Origin: Coprinopsis marcescibilis
Lineage: Eukaryota > Basidiomycota > Agaricomycetes > Agaricales > Psathyrellaceae
Direction of reading: 5' to 3'
Assembly: GCA_004369085.1 (NCBI GenBank)
Contig: ML210172.1
Location: 1-64,000 of the forward strand
Length of the DNA: 64,000 nucleotides
This document shows, piece after piece, positions 27,334 to 38,699 of this stretch (within the stretch, counting starts at the first letter, position 1; the number at the start of each line of letters is the position of its first letter). Position numbers and translations under genes: made by a program. The notes under the pieces were generated by a model. The model did no database searches and was not told the origin of the DNA. It worked only from the letters and a program-made list of their open reading frames with translations.

Positions 27334-27832
27334 CTAGACGTTCCCGTGAAAGTCGTGGTGGGCGTTCGCTGGTGGCTCGATGAACTTGGGATTTAAGCAA
27401 TTTGGTGGCAGGGGTCAAGTTAATGTGTTAATTGGCTTCTGTGGGTCGACTATTATGACAAAGGTTCGTTCGTTGCGGACGAGATGGATAGCAGACCGTT
27501 GCGACGTCTAGATTTCACTGGAACAGTGGCATTATATTTTATGAAGCGCAGGATTTCGCACGGTCCCGATTGCGTCCCCAACACATCGACCATCTTTACG
27601 CAACGCGAGAAGTCCAGAAGTCTGGGGCGATCGTTGCCATTCATATCGGTGAAAGGAACGACCATCGACTGGGCCAACCAACAATGCTCCCACTCAACTT
27701 CGATTTATTGCGGCCGAATCCCTGAGCTGGTGATGATCGCGACAAGTGGCGGGTTTCCGTGCAACCGCTCTTTACACACAAATGGATTGGGTATCGAAGT
27801 CCTAATAACATCAGAAATTGTTGGCATATCGA
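27334..27832. promoter_or_regulatory. desaturase upstream region, no confident gene
   Basis: About 500 bp between the desaturase start and the CutC stop. Unspliced open frames exist on both strands here (plus 27484-27915, minus 27453-27677) but they overlap each other or the CutC 3' end and show no recognised domain. The region most likely holds the desaturase promoter and the CutC 3' UTR. Confidence 0.45.
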
Positions 27833-29022
27833 TCAGTTCTCTACCTCGTCGTGATCCTCGTTGGCGCTCAAAGCATCCCAGTACTTGTCCCAGGCGAGGT
27901 CGGCACCGTATCTGACTCTCTTTATCTCTTTTTCTTTCGTTTTCCAGATCACCCACTCGTGTTCAGGCGAACACCCCATGTCCATCCCGTCTTTTTGGAA
28001 TTGCATGGTGCTTCTGGACCATGCTCCGCCGCTCAGATGGATTTCGCGAAGGCCCTTTGGTAGCAATTGCTCAACGACTGGCGTGATATTTTTGCTATTT
28101 ATGCCACTGCCTGGCATGACTGTCAAGCCCCAGACCTCTGCTTCGATCAGGGACTTGGCAACATCGAATAAGCGCTCGATAACTGGTAAAGACTGGGGAA
28201 CCTTTTGACCGTGACCACTGGGTTCTAGATATTAAAACATCTCTCGAAAAGCGACAGCAATGAACTGACCTGGTTAACACGCGCGAGATACCTCCAATCT
28301 CGATGATATCTCTGAGGGCTGCAATCCCCAATTAGCAATTGTTGCGGGAGATCTCCCAGGGGGACATACCTTCTTCTGGATCCGGTGTCATATCGAAAGC
28401 GCGATGGAAGCAGACTGATAGACAAGGATTTAGTGAAGGTCAGATTGGTACCGGTTTCAAAGACAGTCACCTTCAAGCGGGAGAATGACATCGATAAGTC
28501 TAGCACATGAAGGTCAGCTTGTGCGTCGTTTCTGAAGCAGCAGGACAGTACGAGCGCGAACCTCTTCATGGTCTCCACGTCAACGCGTCCGTCCTCCGTC
28601 AGAACCCCTACAACAAACCCACGAACCCCAAGCTCTTTGAATGACGCAATATCTTCCAGCATTACATCAAGCTCGTCCTTGGAATAGTTGAAGTCTCCCA
28701 AGCGTGGCCTAATCATCACCTATGTTCAGCGTGAGCGGTCAGTGACAAGGCAGCAGTAGATAGATAACATTGCATACCATGATAGGAATGTCTCTGACGG
28801 CCTTCTGGATAGACTTGACGAGGCCAACACTGGGGGTAACACCTCCACCAACCCCAAGACAGCCACAAACTTCCAGTCTGTCAGCCCCGCCATTTAAAGC
28901 ACTTGAGTTGGTTGATTATGTGTCAGAAGGACACAGAGATGATTCCAAATTACATACTTGACTGCAGATTCTACAGAATCCACGCAGACTTCAATGAGGA
29001 GGGAGGGCAAAGCTTCTTCCAT
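27833..29022 (-). CDS. CutC family copper homeostasis protein
   Basis: TIM-barrel protein of the CutC family, historically tied to copper tolerance, with biochemical role still debated. ATG at 29022; stop at 27833. Exons joined: MEEALPSLLIEVCVDSVESA to NALNGGADRLEVCGCLGVGG via a GTATGT...CAAG intron near 28955-28905; then TPSVGLVKSIQKAVRDIPIM, MIRPRLGDFNYSKDELDVML, LGVRGFVVGVLTEDGRVDVE, VCFHRAFDM, ALRDIIEIGGISRVLT, GLTVMPGSGINSKN, GLREIHLSGGAW and a C-terminal helix ending HDEVEN. The order matches bacterial and human CutC throughout. Five or six short introns; their exact edges between 28560 and 28200 are approximate. Head-to-head with the CCCH/GW protein gene 227 bp away. Confidence 0.92.
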
Positions 29023-29249
29023 GGCTGTCACAGTGATGGAATCGAATCGACTTTCCAGACCCGGAGATATCTGTGACGAGAATGCCACACAACTTCAAGA
29101 ACATGATGATATGATGATAAGAAGAAAAGCTGTTTCAGCCGTTGAGGCTAGTCCAACTTAGGACGAACTCCGCGCCAAGAGTCCCACTCGACTTTGACCA
29201 TAACCACCACGATCACCACCACCCCATAACAGCCCATAACCTGTTCGAA
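29023..29249. promoter_or_regulatory. divergent promoter region, CutC / CCCH-GW gene
   Basis: A 227 bp head-to-head spacer which must hold both promoters. It includes a CCACC/CACCACCACC-rich stretch just upstream of the plus-strand ATG. No canonical TATA box. Confidence 0.4.
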
Positions 29250-31661
29250 ATGCCGCATACAAGATGCATGGTACGTAAATCTAGGCAGAACTCAGTCTCA
29301 ACAGTTGTGGATATCACTTACATAGTGGTACGAAGACGACGGGAAGCCCATTGAGAGGGGCTGCTCAAGCCTTCGAGGTGGACGCCATTGCCCATTTGTC
29401 CATCCGGACGACAAAGATTGGGACTCGGCAAAACGAGGAAAGAAAGCAACAATCTACCCAAAGGTGAGAGAACTCTCAGCTGGCAGTTACTGAGTATGAC
29501 CGAATAAATACAGAAAGCCTATCAATACGAAGACGACGGCAAGCTGGACAAACTGGCGGCTGTGAAGTCTGCTCTTCGAAGAGGACATCAAGGACCACCA
29601 AAGCCAAACTTTGACCGTTCGACGTGGGGCGCTTCTTCAACACCCAACCATACAAATGACCAGGCGAGCTTTGACCGTTCGACGTGGGGCGCAAGTTCTT
29701 CAGGACCCAGCCATACAAACGAACAGGCGAGCTTTGACCGCTCGACGTGGGGCGCTTCTTCAGCATCCAGCCATGCAAACGACCAAACGTTCTCCACGTC
29801 CACCTCTGCGTTGGACGGCTGGAAGCCACCCGCTCCGACCAAAACGATTGGATGGAACGATGACCCTGGTCGGGCAAACAATTCTGGGTCTGGCACTGGC
29901 ACCGGATGGGGCTCACCACAGACGAGCACTTGGGGTAGCTCAGGCTGGCGTCTCTCTCCTGACGCCGATTCCGGTACTTCGTGGGTTCCCAGTGGTTCGC
30001 CTCCTCCCCCTTCTCTCCCTCCTCCTCCTCTCCCCCCTCTCCATGTGCCGGCACCTACTCCTATAACATCCATCAATCGACCAGCACCACCCAAGTCTAT
30101 TCTCCGGATGCCTTCTATCACGTCTACACTAGCCCTTACTCCCATCGCCACGTTGCCTATGGAGAAGGCAATAATGGGACCACCCCCTGTTCCTTCCTCT
30201 GCCAAAGGGAAAGAAGTGCACGGAACGAGGTACAAGCATCCAACGCAAATGCTTGACAGGGTAGCCACTCCGATTACTCAGAAACGCACAGATCAGTCCC
30301 GTCGACACCGTTCTCCATCTAGGTCCATTTTCAAACCCGAGAAACATTTGAAAATCGGTCGTAAGCCCTCCACGCCCGCGGAGAGGAAGCGATTGTATCG
30401 GAATGTTATAAAGTAAGGTCGGCCAGGTCTTTTCGACAGCATGTTACTAACTTCATTCTAGACAAATCCAGACACTTGTTTGCTTGACCGTCCTACATCG
30501 AGACAAGCAAGCTCAATACCTGAAATGGAAAGATAGGTCAGCGGCACGGCTATACCTCAACTCTTCGCTAGGTGCACGGGAGAAGTTAAATGAAGTGACA
30601 CACCGCTTGAGAAAGGAAATGGATGATATATGGGATCGACGACAACGCCACCTCAATCACCTCATCTGTCTTCCCGATATTCCAACCAAGCCGAAAGCGT
30701 ACGATTTTGAAGGGGACCGGAAGAAGATTGTCAGCTATACCATGGAGCTTCGGTCATGGATCATAGGACTGGATCTACCTCGAAGATTGCAAGCACTGCA
30801 GTATCAGCCTGAAGATGAGGATCATGTCCCTCCCACGACTAACCAGGTACACGATGACCAGATGGCTGTTGATGAACCTGTCGCCAAAACACAGTGGACT
30901 CCTCAGCTTATTCGTGCGACTATCAAGGAAATCGAAAAGGGTGTCAGAGACATTGAGGGCAGCATCAATCTCGCAATGTACACTGACCTGTCAGATTATA
31001 ACGAGCCCTTGCAACAGTTCAGAAAGGTGGTGCGAGAAAGGCGGCACGCAAGGCAGCTCCAGCAAGTGAGAAAGGTTACCGTCGCTCAGAAGACGGACCT
31101 GCTTCACTTTGATGCTCGCCTGAAAAGTGGTGCGGAGCAATCAGTACAAACGTGTGCCAGGATTCGCAGGATGCAGGAGTACGTTGCGGGTATGAAGGAG
31201 AAGGTTAATCAACTCAGGGAACAAAATGACGAGGTGAGCCAGTCTTGGTCTCTTTAGTTCTCTTCGTTACTCTAACATGATTATCTCGCTTTCAGGATGA
31301 TGCGCGCATTGCCGAGTTAACTAGGCAAGGGGAAGAGAAGAGGAAACGGATTGACGAGGTTGCCGAACTTCTACGACAAGTGGCTGCCAACAGGAAGCCA
31401 CGGGCTCCTCGTCGCGTCAGGCAGTTCACCGTCGAAGACATAAGTCAAGAATTCCGCCACAAGCTTGTAAACAGGATCACAGAAGAAATTAAACCGGTCC
31501 TACAAGGTGTGGTCGACGGAGCAACTGCAGATACCGAGAAAGTCAAAGCGCACATCGACCAGCTTTTGGAACCACTCCTTGCGAGGACGCAGAAGCTCTG
31601 TGACCAGATTGACATGGCAGGGCCTCCACCAAGCGCATCAACGAGCACCGTCCCTTCTTGA
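29250..31661 (+). CDS. CCCH zinc-finger protein with GW/WG repeats and coiled coil, unknown function
   Basis: Five exons (29250-29270, 29326-29463, 29514-30412, 30462-31233, 31296-31661) close exactly to 731 residues. Residues 6-33 hold Cys-x13-Cys-x8-Cys-x3-His (ending GGRHCPFVHP), a CCCH-type zinc finger completed by splicing of the 21 nt first exon. Residues about 85-145 are three repeats beginning FDRSTWGAS, followed to about residue 215 by further Trp-Gly or Gly-Trp pairs (DGWKPP, IGWNDD, TGWGSP, STWGSS, SGWRLS), then a proline tract. The C-terminal half is charged and helical: predicted coiled coils around residues 370-640 (RRQRHLNHLI, RIRRMQEYVAGMKEKVNQLR) and a helical ending. CCCH fingers usually bind RNA; GW-rich disordered stretches can bind Argonaute. 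That link is inference. No family name recognised. Confidence 0.8.
29607..29789 (+). repeat. three tandem coding repeats, 60/63/60 bp
   Basis: Three adjacent copies (29607-29666, 29667-29729, 29730-29789) share a nearly identical 5' half (ttgaccgttcgacgtggggc, one silent t-to-c change in copy 3). They differ more in the second half, which codes for Ser/Thr/His/Asn residues ending in a Gln-Ala or Gln-Thr pair. Each unit carries one Trp-Gly. Copy 2 has one extra codon. Confidence 0.95.
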
Positions 31662-31780
31662 AGACATTCCTCTTTTGAACCTTTACATAGCACCGGACGT
31701 CCCATCGCATTGTAACATTAAGTAGATAGTGATAATGGTGTATACAGTAATAATTTAAGTGTCCCGTATTATTCGTATAT

Positions 31781-33722
31781 TCATACAATATTACTTTGGT
31801 GGTCAGATTTTAATCGTCCAAGCGGCCGGTCGTCCTCGGAGCCTTCCGATTCGCTGACTGGTTCAGGCTCATATCGAGCATAGCGATATGGATCGTCTCC
31901 AATCTCCTCTAGGTACCGCCTCAGGATTTCTTCTCTCGTCTGCGGTTGAATTTCGTAACCTTCCGAACCTCTTCGCACTCGAGAACCCGGCTTTCCACTC
32001 GGGGGTTCGGATATCTCGCTTTCGCTTTCAGAGTAGTCGTCCAAATCCTGGTTTTGTGTTCCTGAAAAGTATTCTCCTTCCTTGTAATCAGGATGATATG
32101 GGGGCAAAGCATGTGCTGGAGAACTGCCTCCATTGGAATGCTTCCCAGTTTGGCGACGGCGAATGTTTGAAGGTGACAAAGAGGGGTTCAACCTTTCTTC
32201 TCCGTACGTGAAGGGCGATGCGGTTGGGTCTATCACCTTTCTTGGAAGGGAATCGGGTTCACGAGGTGGCCAGATTTGGTGTTCGTCTGAAGGGAATTGT
32301 CAATAAATAGGTACATACAAAATTAATCTGAGAAATGAGGGAAAGCCTGGAAGGCAATAGCATTCCGTCAGATATAAATCGAGACAGTAAAGAGACTAAA
32401 ACCTACTAGAAAATTTGTCATACGTCTAGGTCGTCTATCCGCTTTCTCCTATCAGAAACTTCCTCCCACTTACCAGCGTGGGCGGCCAACTCAAATCGCA
32501 AACCATTTCCGGTCATCGGTTGTGGGATACACCAGAACAAGAAACTTGGACCCAGTACCGCCTTGATGTTGCGAAGCTTCCCGAGATCCTGAATAGAGAG
32601 AGCATCGGTCGGTGCATATATGCATGCCTACTAAAAAGTTCGACTCACGTATGGGAATTTGACCTAAAGTAACGTTAGTAAGTATGCGTCCTTTATGCAT
32701 TCACAAATGTGCTTGCCTCTTGTATCTGCCCCCTCCGAACCATGGTTGCAACCTTATCCTTTTCCCAGCCTTCAATGGTAGTTGAATTACCAAGGAGATT
32801 AAAAAAGTGGTAGATGCTACATTGCTTTTTAGAAAAAGCGTCCGCACACGGTCAAGAGTTACTAACCTGAATCCACCAACAACCAAGAGAACAGGGACAC
32901 AAGTGACAAAGTTAAGGATGAGGAATATTAGCTCAGTGCTACTTGGCTCGTTCTGCAGGATGTCGTTGAGGGGAGTGCAAACAAGGAGATGCGTTTATCT
33001 CACCCAGAATGCGCCTCTCATCGCTTCAAGTGTTCGTTTTGAGATCATGGCCAGATGGTAGGAACATGATACATCGACCCAGAACAGGAAGCGAACGAAA
33101 TGGGCGTAGTTGAAGTATCCGACGCAATTGTTAATCCACGGGCAATGGTGATCTGGTTTCGATTAGTGCTTGCTCATGTTTAACATTATGAAATGCATAC
33201 CCATTCGAAGAACGCATCTTGAGCGACAGAAATGAGTAAGTTCTGGCAAGGTGCAACGGACATTTAACCCACCGGTCACAATCCCTACAGTGATGTGTTC
33301 GTGGCGGTTTATAACATTGACAGACTCGGCAATACCGAGGAGTCCCAGTAAGCTTTTTGACTTCGTAGCCATCGTTGTGTGTATCTGGTTTCTGTACATG
33401 GTGGCTTAAGTTGATCAATCCTAACCAATTTACCGGTGGAAACGCGTACCCATCCCTGAGGAACAGTGCCAGGCGCTGTTGTTATACAGAGAAAGTAATT
33501 GTAGAAAAGTATTCCGACAGAGATGCTGCGCAAATCATCGTGAGTTTGAGTGCATATGAGCTTAATGGGCACGCACTTGAACGGAATGAGGAGAACCAGC
33601 AGCTCAATAGACCATTCCCGACCATACCAGGGCCAGATGACGAAGAGTTGTGCAGAGTATGCGATAAAGGATATCAGACAGAGAACACCGCCGACAGCGA
33701 TGCGCCCTAGAATATAGTGCAT
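31781..33722 (-). CDS. PFA4: DHHC palmitoyltransferase
   Basis: S-acylates proteins at the ER; yeast Pfa4 palmitoylates chitin synthase Chs3. Start ATG at 33722 ([18 protein letters not shown]), stop at 31781. Four-TM topology: two N-terminal helices ([20 protein letters not shown] and a second block), then the cytosolic [29 protein letters not shown] joined by an intron near 33150-33205 to [20 protein letters not shown], then RFLFWVD and two further membrane segments. The intron interrupts the Asp codon of DHHC. The C-terminal exon (32236-31781) is hydrophilic with the basidiomycete Pfa4 tail: [39 protein letters not shown]. Internal exon edges between 33000 and 32250 are approximate. Confidence 0.9.
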
Positions 33723-33894
33723 GCCTGGCAGTTGCTTGCAAGTTGTTGGCCAGTGGACCAAGCAGCTGAACGTCTCGCCGCTGCCAAAGGCACCGCGTCT
33801 CTCTGCCGGCGGCCAAGCACCGCCAAATACAGTTACCCCTCTTGTCTTCTTCCCAATATATACAACTAGTTGCTAACATACCACACCATCCACC
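33723..33894. promoter_or_regulatory. divergent promoter region, PFA4 / EXO84
   Basis: Only 172 bp separate the two start codons. A TATATA element sits at about 33857-33862, roughly 35 bp before the EXO84 ATG. The spacer is short, so the two transcripts probably share a nucleosome-free region. Confidence 0.45.
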
Positions 33895-36786
33895 ATGGAT
33901 TCCTTGCGTTCGCGGCCGTCGCAGGCCCCAAGAACAGTCCAGAAATCTCCCTCAAAGCTCTCTAAAGGTGGTGCTACATCGGCGAGGGCCAAAAGTACAA
34001 GAGTCGATGATAAAATCAAGAAGCGCATGTCTATGCGCTATGCTGAAATATCCAGTCCGATAGACTCTGGAGGTTACGGTGGTGTTCCAGCTGTCCCCAG
34101 TCTCATGGGGCTCTTTGCAGGAGGAGCAGGTCAGGCAAGCGGAGGAGATTATGGTGACGACAACGTCGTGAAGGCGCCGTCTGCTGCCAAGGTCGCAGCC
34201 GACGACAAGAAGCTGTTGAGTGCAGACGACTTCGATCCAGATGCTTGTAGGTGCCGTGATCTACATTAATATGCCAGGGTAACCCATCGGATCTGTAGTT
34301 CTGAAGCTGAAGCTGGCCAATTCGACCGAGGCCGAACTTAGATCCCTTCAATCTGCCCTTGAGAATGCAAAGAAAGATACAGCCTCAGACTTGCAACGGA
34401 GCGTATTCAAGAAGTGGGTTGCTCTTTGAAAGCTGTTACTTGAGAAACTAATAATCTACCAGCTATGCCGAGTTTGTGCTGATCTCTAAAGAGATCTCAG
34501 TCCTTGAGAACGAAATGCTCGAGCTAAAGGAGCTCTTGTCCGACTACAAATCTATGCCTCAAATGCTCCACATCCCCGACCCCACATCTTTATCCTCAGC
34601 TACTCTCTCAACATACAAGCGTTCCTCTGTAGCCGACCTCAAAGTCCTCTACTTCAACCAGATGCAAACACTGCACTCATCTGTTGAAGGCGCCGCCAAA
34701 TTTGTTCCAACAACGCCTGGCCGTCATGTAGTTGGAGAGTTTGAGCACGTTCTTGCTCTCAACGCCGCCACGTACAAGATAATCCACAAAGTAAAGTTCG
34801 TGGTTCTAGACGATGCCGTTCTCGTCGCGAAGCGACGGAGACGAAATACTAATGCGGCAGAGGGTGGAGGGACCGTCAACGAAGGAAAGCTCGTTGCCGA
34901 GAAATGTTGGCCCTTGAATGAAATGCTGGTACTAGACACCAAGGACTCACCGTGTACGTCATACCGCTCTAGGCGCCAGGGATTCAAGCTAACGGCCAGT
35001 AGCCATGACAAATGTTTTCAAGATTCGACACGGCAAGGAAACCCATGTCTACCGAACTGACACGCCACAGGAAAAGAAGAGCGTCCTAGCATTGTTTCGG
35101 CAAGTTGCAGAAGAACTGTCTTCGAAGAGGAGAAAGGAGCGGGAAGGCGAACATGAAAGGCGGAAGAGTATGTGGCAACAGAGTGGTGGTGGCGGCGGCG
35201 TAAGTAATTGCCCACTTTTCTTAGCTGCCACGCTGATGTTAATTAGCGCAATTCTCCTGCGCCTCCACTGCCAGAATGGATGGTGGATCTAGCAAAGAAG
35301 GGTGGCGATATCCCAAATGTCGCTGCAGACGCCAAGGAGAAGGCTGAACGCGATGCAAGATGGGTTGGAGACTGGTCCGATGATTTAACAGTTTCAATCG
35401 CGCTGAAAGAATGGAACAAAGCTGTAGGACTGGTGGAAACTGGTAAGGAACGACAATGACATTCTGGTTGCAATCTCTCTGACTACCGCTCCATAGCTCA
35501 AGCCCGACTTGCTACAACGCCTCCACTTGCTGCACGACTCCCAGCGTTAACCACCCTGTTGACAACTTCATTGTTGCAGGCGTTATCGTTACCTTCGAAC
35601 CGGAAAGCAAGTACTGTGAACCTAATTTCCCTGCTGAACAGACTTAAAGCAGGGGGAGCTGCACGAAACGCCTTCCTTGAAATGCGAGGCAAAGTGATAC
35701 ACAGCTTCATGCGTAAAATTCCGTTTGAAGGCAGTGTAGCAACCTACGTGGGCGAGCTATCAGTGGTATTCTTTACCGGAATTAAGCACACAGCGGATTG
35801 GTACCTAGCGAGTTTCAAAGAAAACGAAGTCGCAAGTTGTAAGTCAACCGCTTTCCACATTGTAAGCTCTCAGCTAACTCGCTTCGGCAGCGTTCATCAC
35901 CTGGGCCAAAGTCCAGATTGAAAAATACGCAGATATATTCCGGAAACAAGTTTACTCGAAAGATGTTGACATCAAGTTGGTTAACGAAGCTATCCAAATT
36001 ACGCTGCTACAAAGCAAGAAGGTAGAGAGGGCTTGTCAGAAACGTTGCTCCTCGTTATTGATATTCTGTCTTCAGCTGTTGGAGGAATATGGGCTCGATT
36101 TTAGGTACTTACTGAAGATGCTTCTGGTCGAGTCTCCCCAGCCACCACCGAGTGCAACTGTAGAATTCCGTGTTCAACCACACCGACAGTCCAAGCAGAT
36201 CATTCAAGCCACGAGACAATCTTCAAGAGGTGATCTCAGGCCGAGGAAGGCATCAGTCACACATCTACAACCAGCTCCTGAACCACCCACACTATCTGCT
36301 GCTCCAATTGGACGCCGGCGGTCGCCAGCACCACCACCCATATCCAACGGCATAGCCTCACTCCCAAATATCTCAACCTCTAGCCTCCAGCCACCGAACA
36401 GCGCATCGAGTTCAAGCACCAACTTGGATATATCTGGAATGGCGTCTCCTCGACCAAGTATCATATCCCGCAGTCGTACCCCTGTCTCAGCGTCAAGGAC
36501 ACCCACGATTGAGACTGCTCTTGGATCAGCCGCCTTGCCAGCCGTGCCCAGCTCGCCTTCAGTCCGCAGATATGAATCGCCCGCTCCTCCACTCAGCGCC
36601 TCAAACTCGAACTTTTCAGCATATGGCCGAGAACGAGACCGAGAAAGGCCACCGAGGTCGTTGCGCGGTAGTCCAGTACCACGAGTGGGGAACGTTAGTC
36701 CCGCCCCAGTCCCTGTGCCCCCTCGATCGGTTCATCGACCTGGTAGTTCTGTAGGAAGACCTGCGCCAAGAGATGGAATGTTTTGA
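33895..36786 (+). CDS. EXO84: exocyst complex subunit Exo84
   Basis: Subunit of the exocyst, which tethers secretory vesicles to the plasma membrane at the hyphal tip. Start ATG at 33895, stop at 36784-36786, about seven or eight exons (introns near 34247-34299, 34413-34461, 34954-35002, 35201-35248, 35441-35497, 35838-35890, 36020-36075). N-terminal disordered lead; then the Vps51/Exo84/COG8-type helical domain, with FLKLKLANSTEAELRSLQSA and YAEFVLISKEISVLENEMLE; a PH-type beta domain spanning HVLALNAATYKIIHKVKFVV, DDAVLVAKRRR and NVFKIRHGKETHVYRT; and the cullin-repeat helical region from IALKEWNKAVGLVETG to LLEEYGLDFRYLLKMLL. The last 200 residues are Ser/Pro/Arg-rich and disordered. The final exon extends past the family core. 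Confidence 0.92.
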
Positions 36787-37052
36787 CCGCAGACTAATTT
36801 TAGCTACTTAGAGACGGACCATTTCCCTATCCTTTCACTCATGGATCCTCGCGGACACTGTAATTTATCTGGTTAGATACCAATGGGGAGTGTAGTACTG
36901 GTGGTAGCGGACATCGACTCCCGAAGGAACACGTGTCGCCCAGAAGTAACGGCACAGTGGATATGCAATTAGAACACATTAAGATTGTAGATGGAAAAAT
37001 GAGTGTGTGTGTATATACGCGTAAGGAAATGACAAGTTGATGAATAGATCAG

Positions 37053-38699
37053 TCAGGTGAAGAATAACGAAGGGCGTTGTTGAGCACGAGCCATCTTTCC
37101 GGCAACAAATGTTGATGCATGGAGTGCACGTTCGACTACTTGATAATCCTGATGCGAGGGGTTGAGCATCGACACCATTTCTGTGGACGATAAAAAGTTG
37201 TTATAACTTTGGAACCCAGACACACGATGACTGTAAATACCTTTGAACAAGAATGCGTGTCGCATCGTTCTCTGTGTGGGAAGAACTGACATCTCCCACA
37301 AACCGGTTTCGGCGTTTGACCTTTGCCAGAGCTTGTCTGGCTCGACTGTCTTCTCGTCTGCAGGCGAACTCGGTGTGGACTTCCTTTTGAAGAAGACGAA
37401 GCGTTTGACAAGAGATCGACCACGCGAGTCTTGCTTTTTCGCTGTTGTGGGTTGGTAATGAACCGCTGCTGCCTGGGCTACTGATGGCTGGGTGTTGACA
37501 TACTCTGACACTTCCCTGGACCACTGAAGGAGGTGACTCTCGAGTTGTGAACATGTTGCAAGGTATGCGTTTGCAATCCCTCCCGGGTCGGGTCTCAATT
37601 CCGTAGCTGAAAGGAACTCCTGCCCGTCCTGAACGATTGATAAAAGGGAAAGGATGAGTTTAACTGGAGGGCCATCGTCTGTCCCGTCTTTTCCGATGGT
37701 TTGGCGTAGCGTTGTGAGGTATGTCTGCTGACTTTCGATGAACTCTTTGCATATCCGTTGGAGTTTCTCGAGTGAAATATCGTCCTTTGCGATTGGGACC
37801 TGCTTCGGTTTGGGAGGTGGTGGAGGAGGGACAGGAGACGCCGAGGGCTGCTGAGCGAAGGACTGATATTCTGGAGCATCTGACCCGTCCCGGGCCACAT
37901 GATTTATTGTAAGGTCGTCGTTTGCGTTTCTCTGGAGCTCTTCGATTGAGGTCACAGTCCATCTTCTCTTGTTCGGAGGTAAAGGTGCGGATGCGAGATG
38001 AGGGGGCGTGGGTGGAAGGGGTTTATCCTTGGATTGCTCGGCTTTTTGGGCCAACGCTGGTGCCACCCCGCTGGCAGTGAAGTCATGGGGTCTTGTATCT
38101 TGGAGGCTTGTCATCGATGGGTTTATCCTGGGATTGGGCCATGTCGGCTCCACGAAAGGTTGTTGGTATGTCGGAATGGAGTTGCGGTGAGTGTTGGTAT
38201 TCCAAGCGTCGATTTCGAGTTGAGATTGGGGATGAGGGAGGGGTTGCTCGGAACGGAGGTAGGCGTCGTCGTCTTGTTGCTGTTCAGGCAAGTACCGAGA
38301 CTGCTCCGCGGCAGAAAGTTGGGCGGGGATCGTATTATAGGAGCTGTATGGTCTACTGTCTCTATTCCGCTTGCGAAGAACGCTTCGTTGGGCTGCTTGA
38401 GGCGGGTATCGAGTGTTGTACCGAGCGGAAGAAGCGATTTGGGCGTTAATTAACGGTCTATGTGAGTTATCGGACAACGAGGCTATATCAAAGGAGACCG
38501 TCCTGCGCAGGGGTTCGTGCGAAGGCACTGGGAGTTCTCGTCGATTCTTTTGAAGCTTCCGCGGCTTCGCTGTGGGTCTGTTCTGCGGAGCAGAGGACAC
38601 TGGCATTTCAAGTCGCTGGAAGACCATATTGTGGCCAAAGGCTGTCCGATTGGTGGCCAAAGGCTGAGGTGTCGTGAGGGTCGCTGACCTCATAGCCAT
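37053..38699 (-). CDS. disordered protein with DH (RhoGEF)-like helical segment
   Basis: ATG at 38699 (MAMRSATLTTPQPL), stop TGA at 37053. About 548 residues if read through, or 528 if the 60 nt candidate intron 37240-37181 (GTATTT donor, CCACAG acceptor) is removed; both keep the frame. The first 300 residues are Pro/Ser/Gln-rich. Around residues 310-410, LEKLQRICKEFIESQQTYLT followed by VKLILSLLSIVQDGQEFL and a helical stretch resembles the first half of a Dbl-homology domain (CR1 and following helix), after which the domain appears to stop. A basic patch (SLVKRFVFFKRKS) follows. It may be a degenerate or scaffold relative of RhoGEFs rather than an active exchange factor. Confidence 0.6.
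   Translation of the reverse strand: MAMRSATLTTPQPLATNRTAFGHNMVFQRLEMPVSSAPQNRPTAKPRKLQKNRRELPVPSHEPLRRTVSFDIASLSDNSHRPLINAQIASSARYNTRYPPQAAQRSVLRKRNRDSRPYSSYNTIPAQLSAAEQSRYLPEQQQDDDAYLRSEQPLPHPQSQLEIDAWNTNTHRNSIPTYQQPFVEPTWPNPRINPSMTSLQDTRPHDFTASGVAPALAQKAEQSKDKPLPPTPPHLASAPLPPNKRRWTVTSIEELQRNANDDLTINHVARDGSDAPEYQSFAQQPSASPVPPPPPPKPKQVPIAKDDISLEKLQRICKEFIESQQTYLTTLRQTIGKDGTDDGPPVKLILSLLSIVQDGQEFLSATELRPDPGGIANAYLATCSQLESHLLQWSREVSEYVNTQPSVAQAAAVHYQPTTAKKQDSRGRSLVKRFVFFKRKSTPSSPADEKTVEPDKLWQRSNAETGLWEMSVLPTQRTMRHAFLFKGIYSHRVSGFQSYNNFLSSTEMVSMLNPSHQDYQVVERALHASTFVAGKMARAQQRPSLFFT

Noticed and set aside
27484..27915. Plus-strand 143-residue frame
   Set aside because: It runs antisense into the CutC 3' exon and has no homology or splice support.
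29588..30268. Minus-strand 226-residue frame opposite the GW repeats
   Set aside because: Antisense shadow of a Gly/Trp/Pro-rich exon; its repeats mirror those of the real coding strand.
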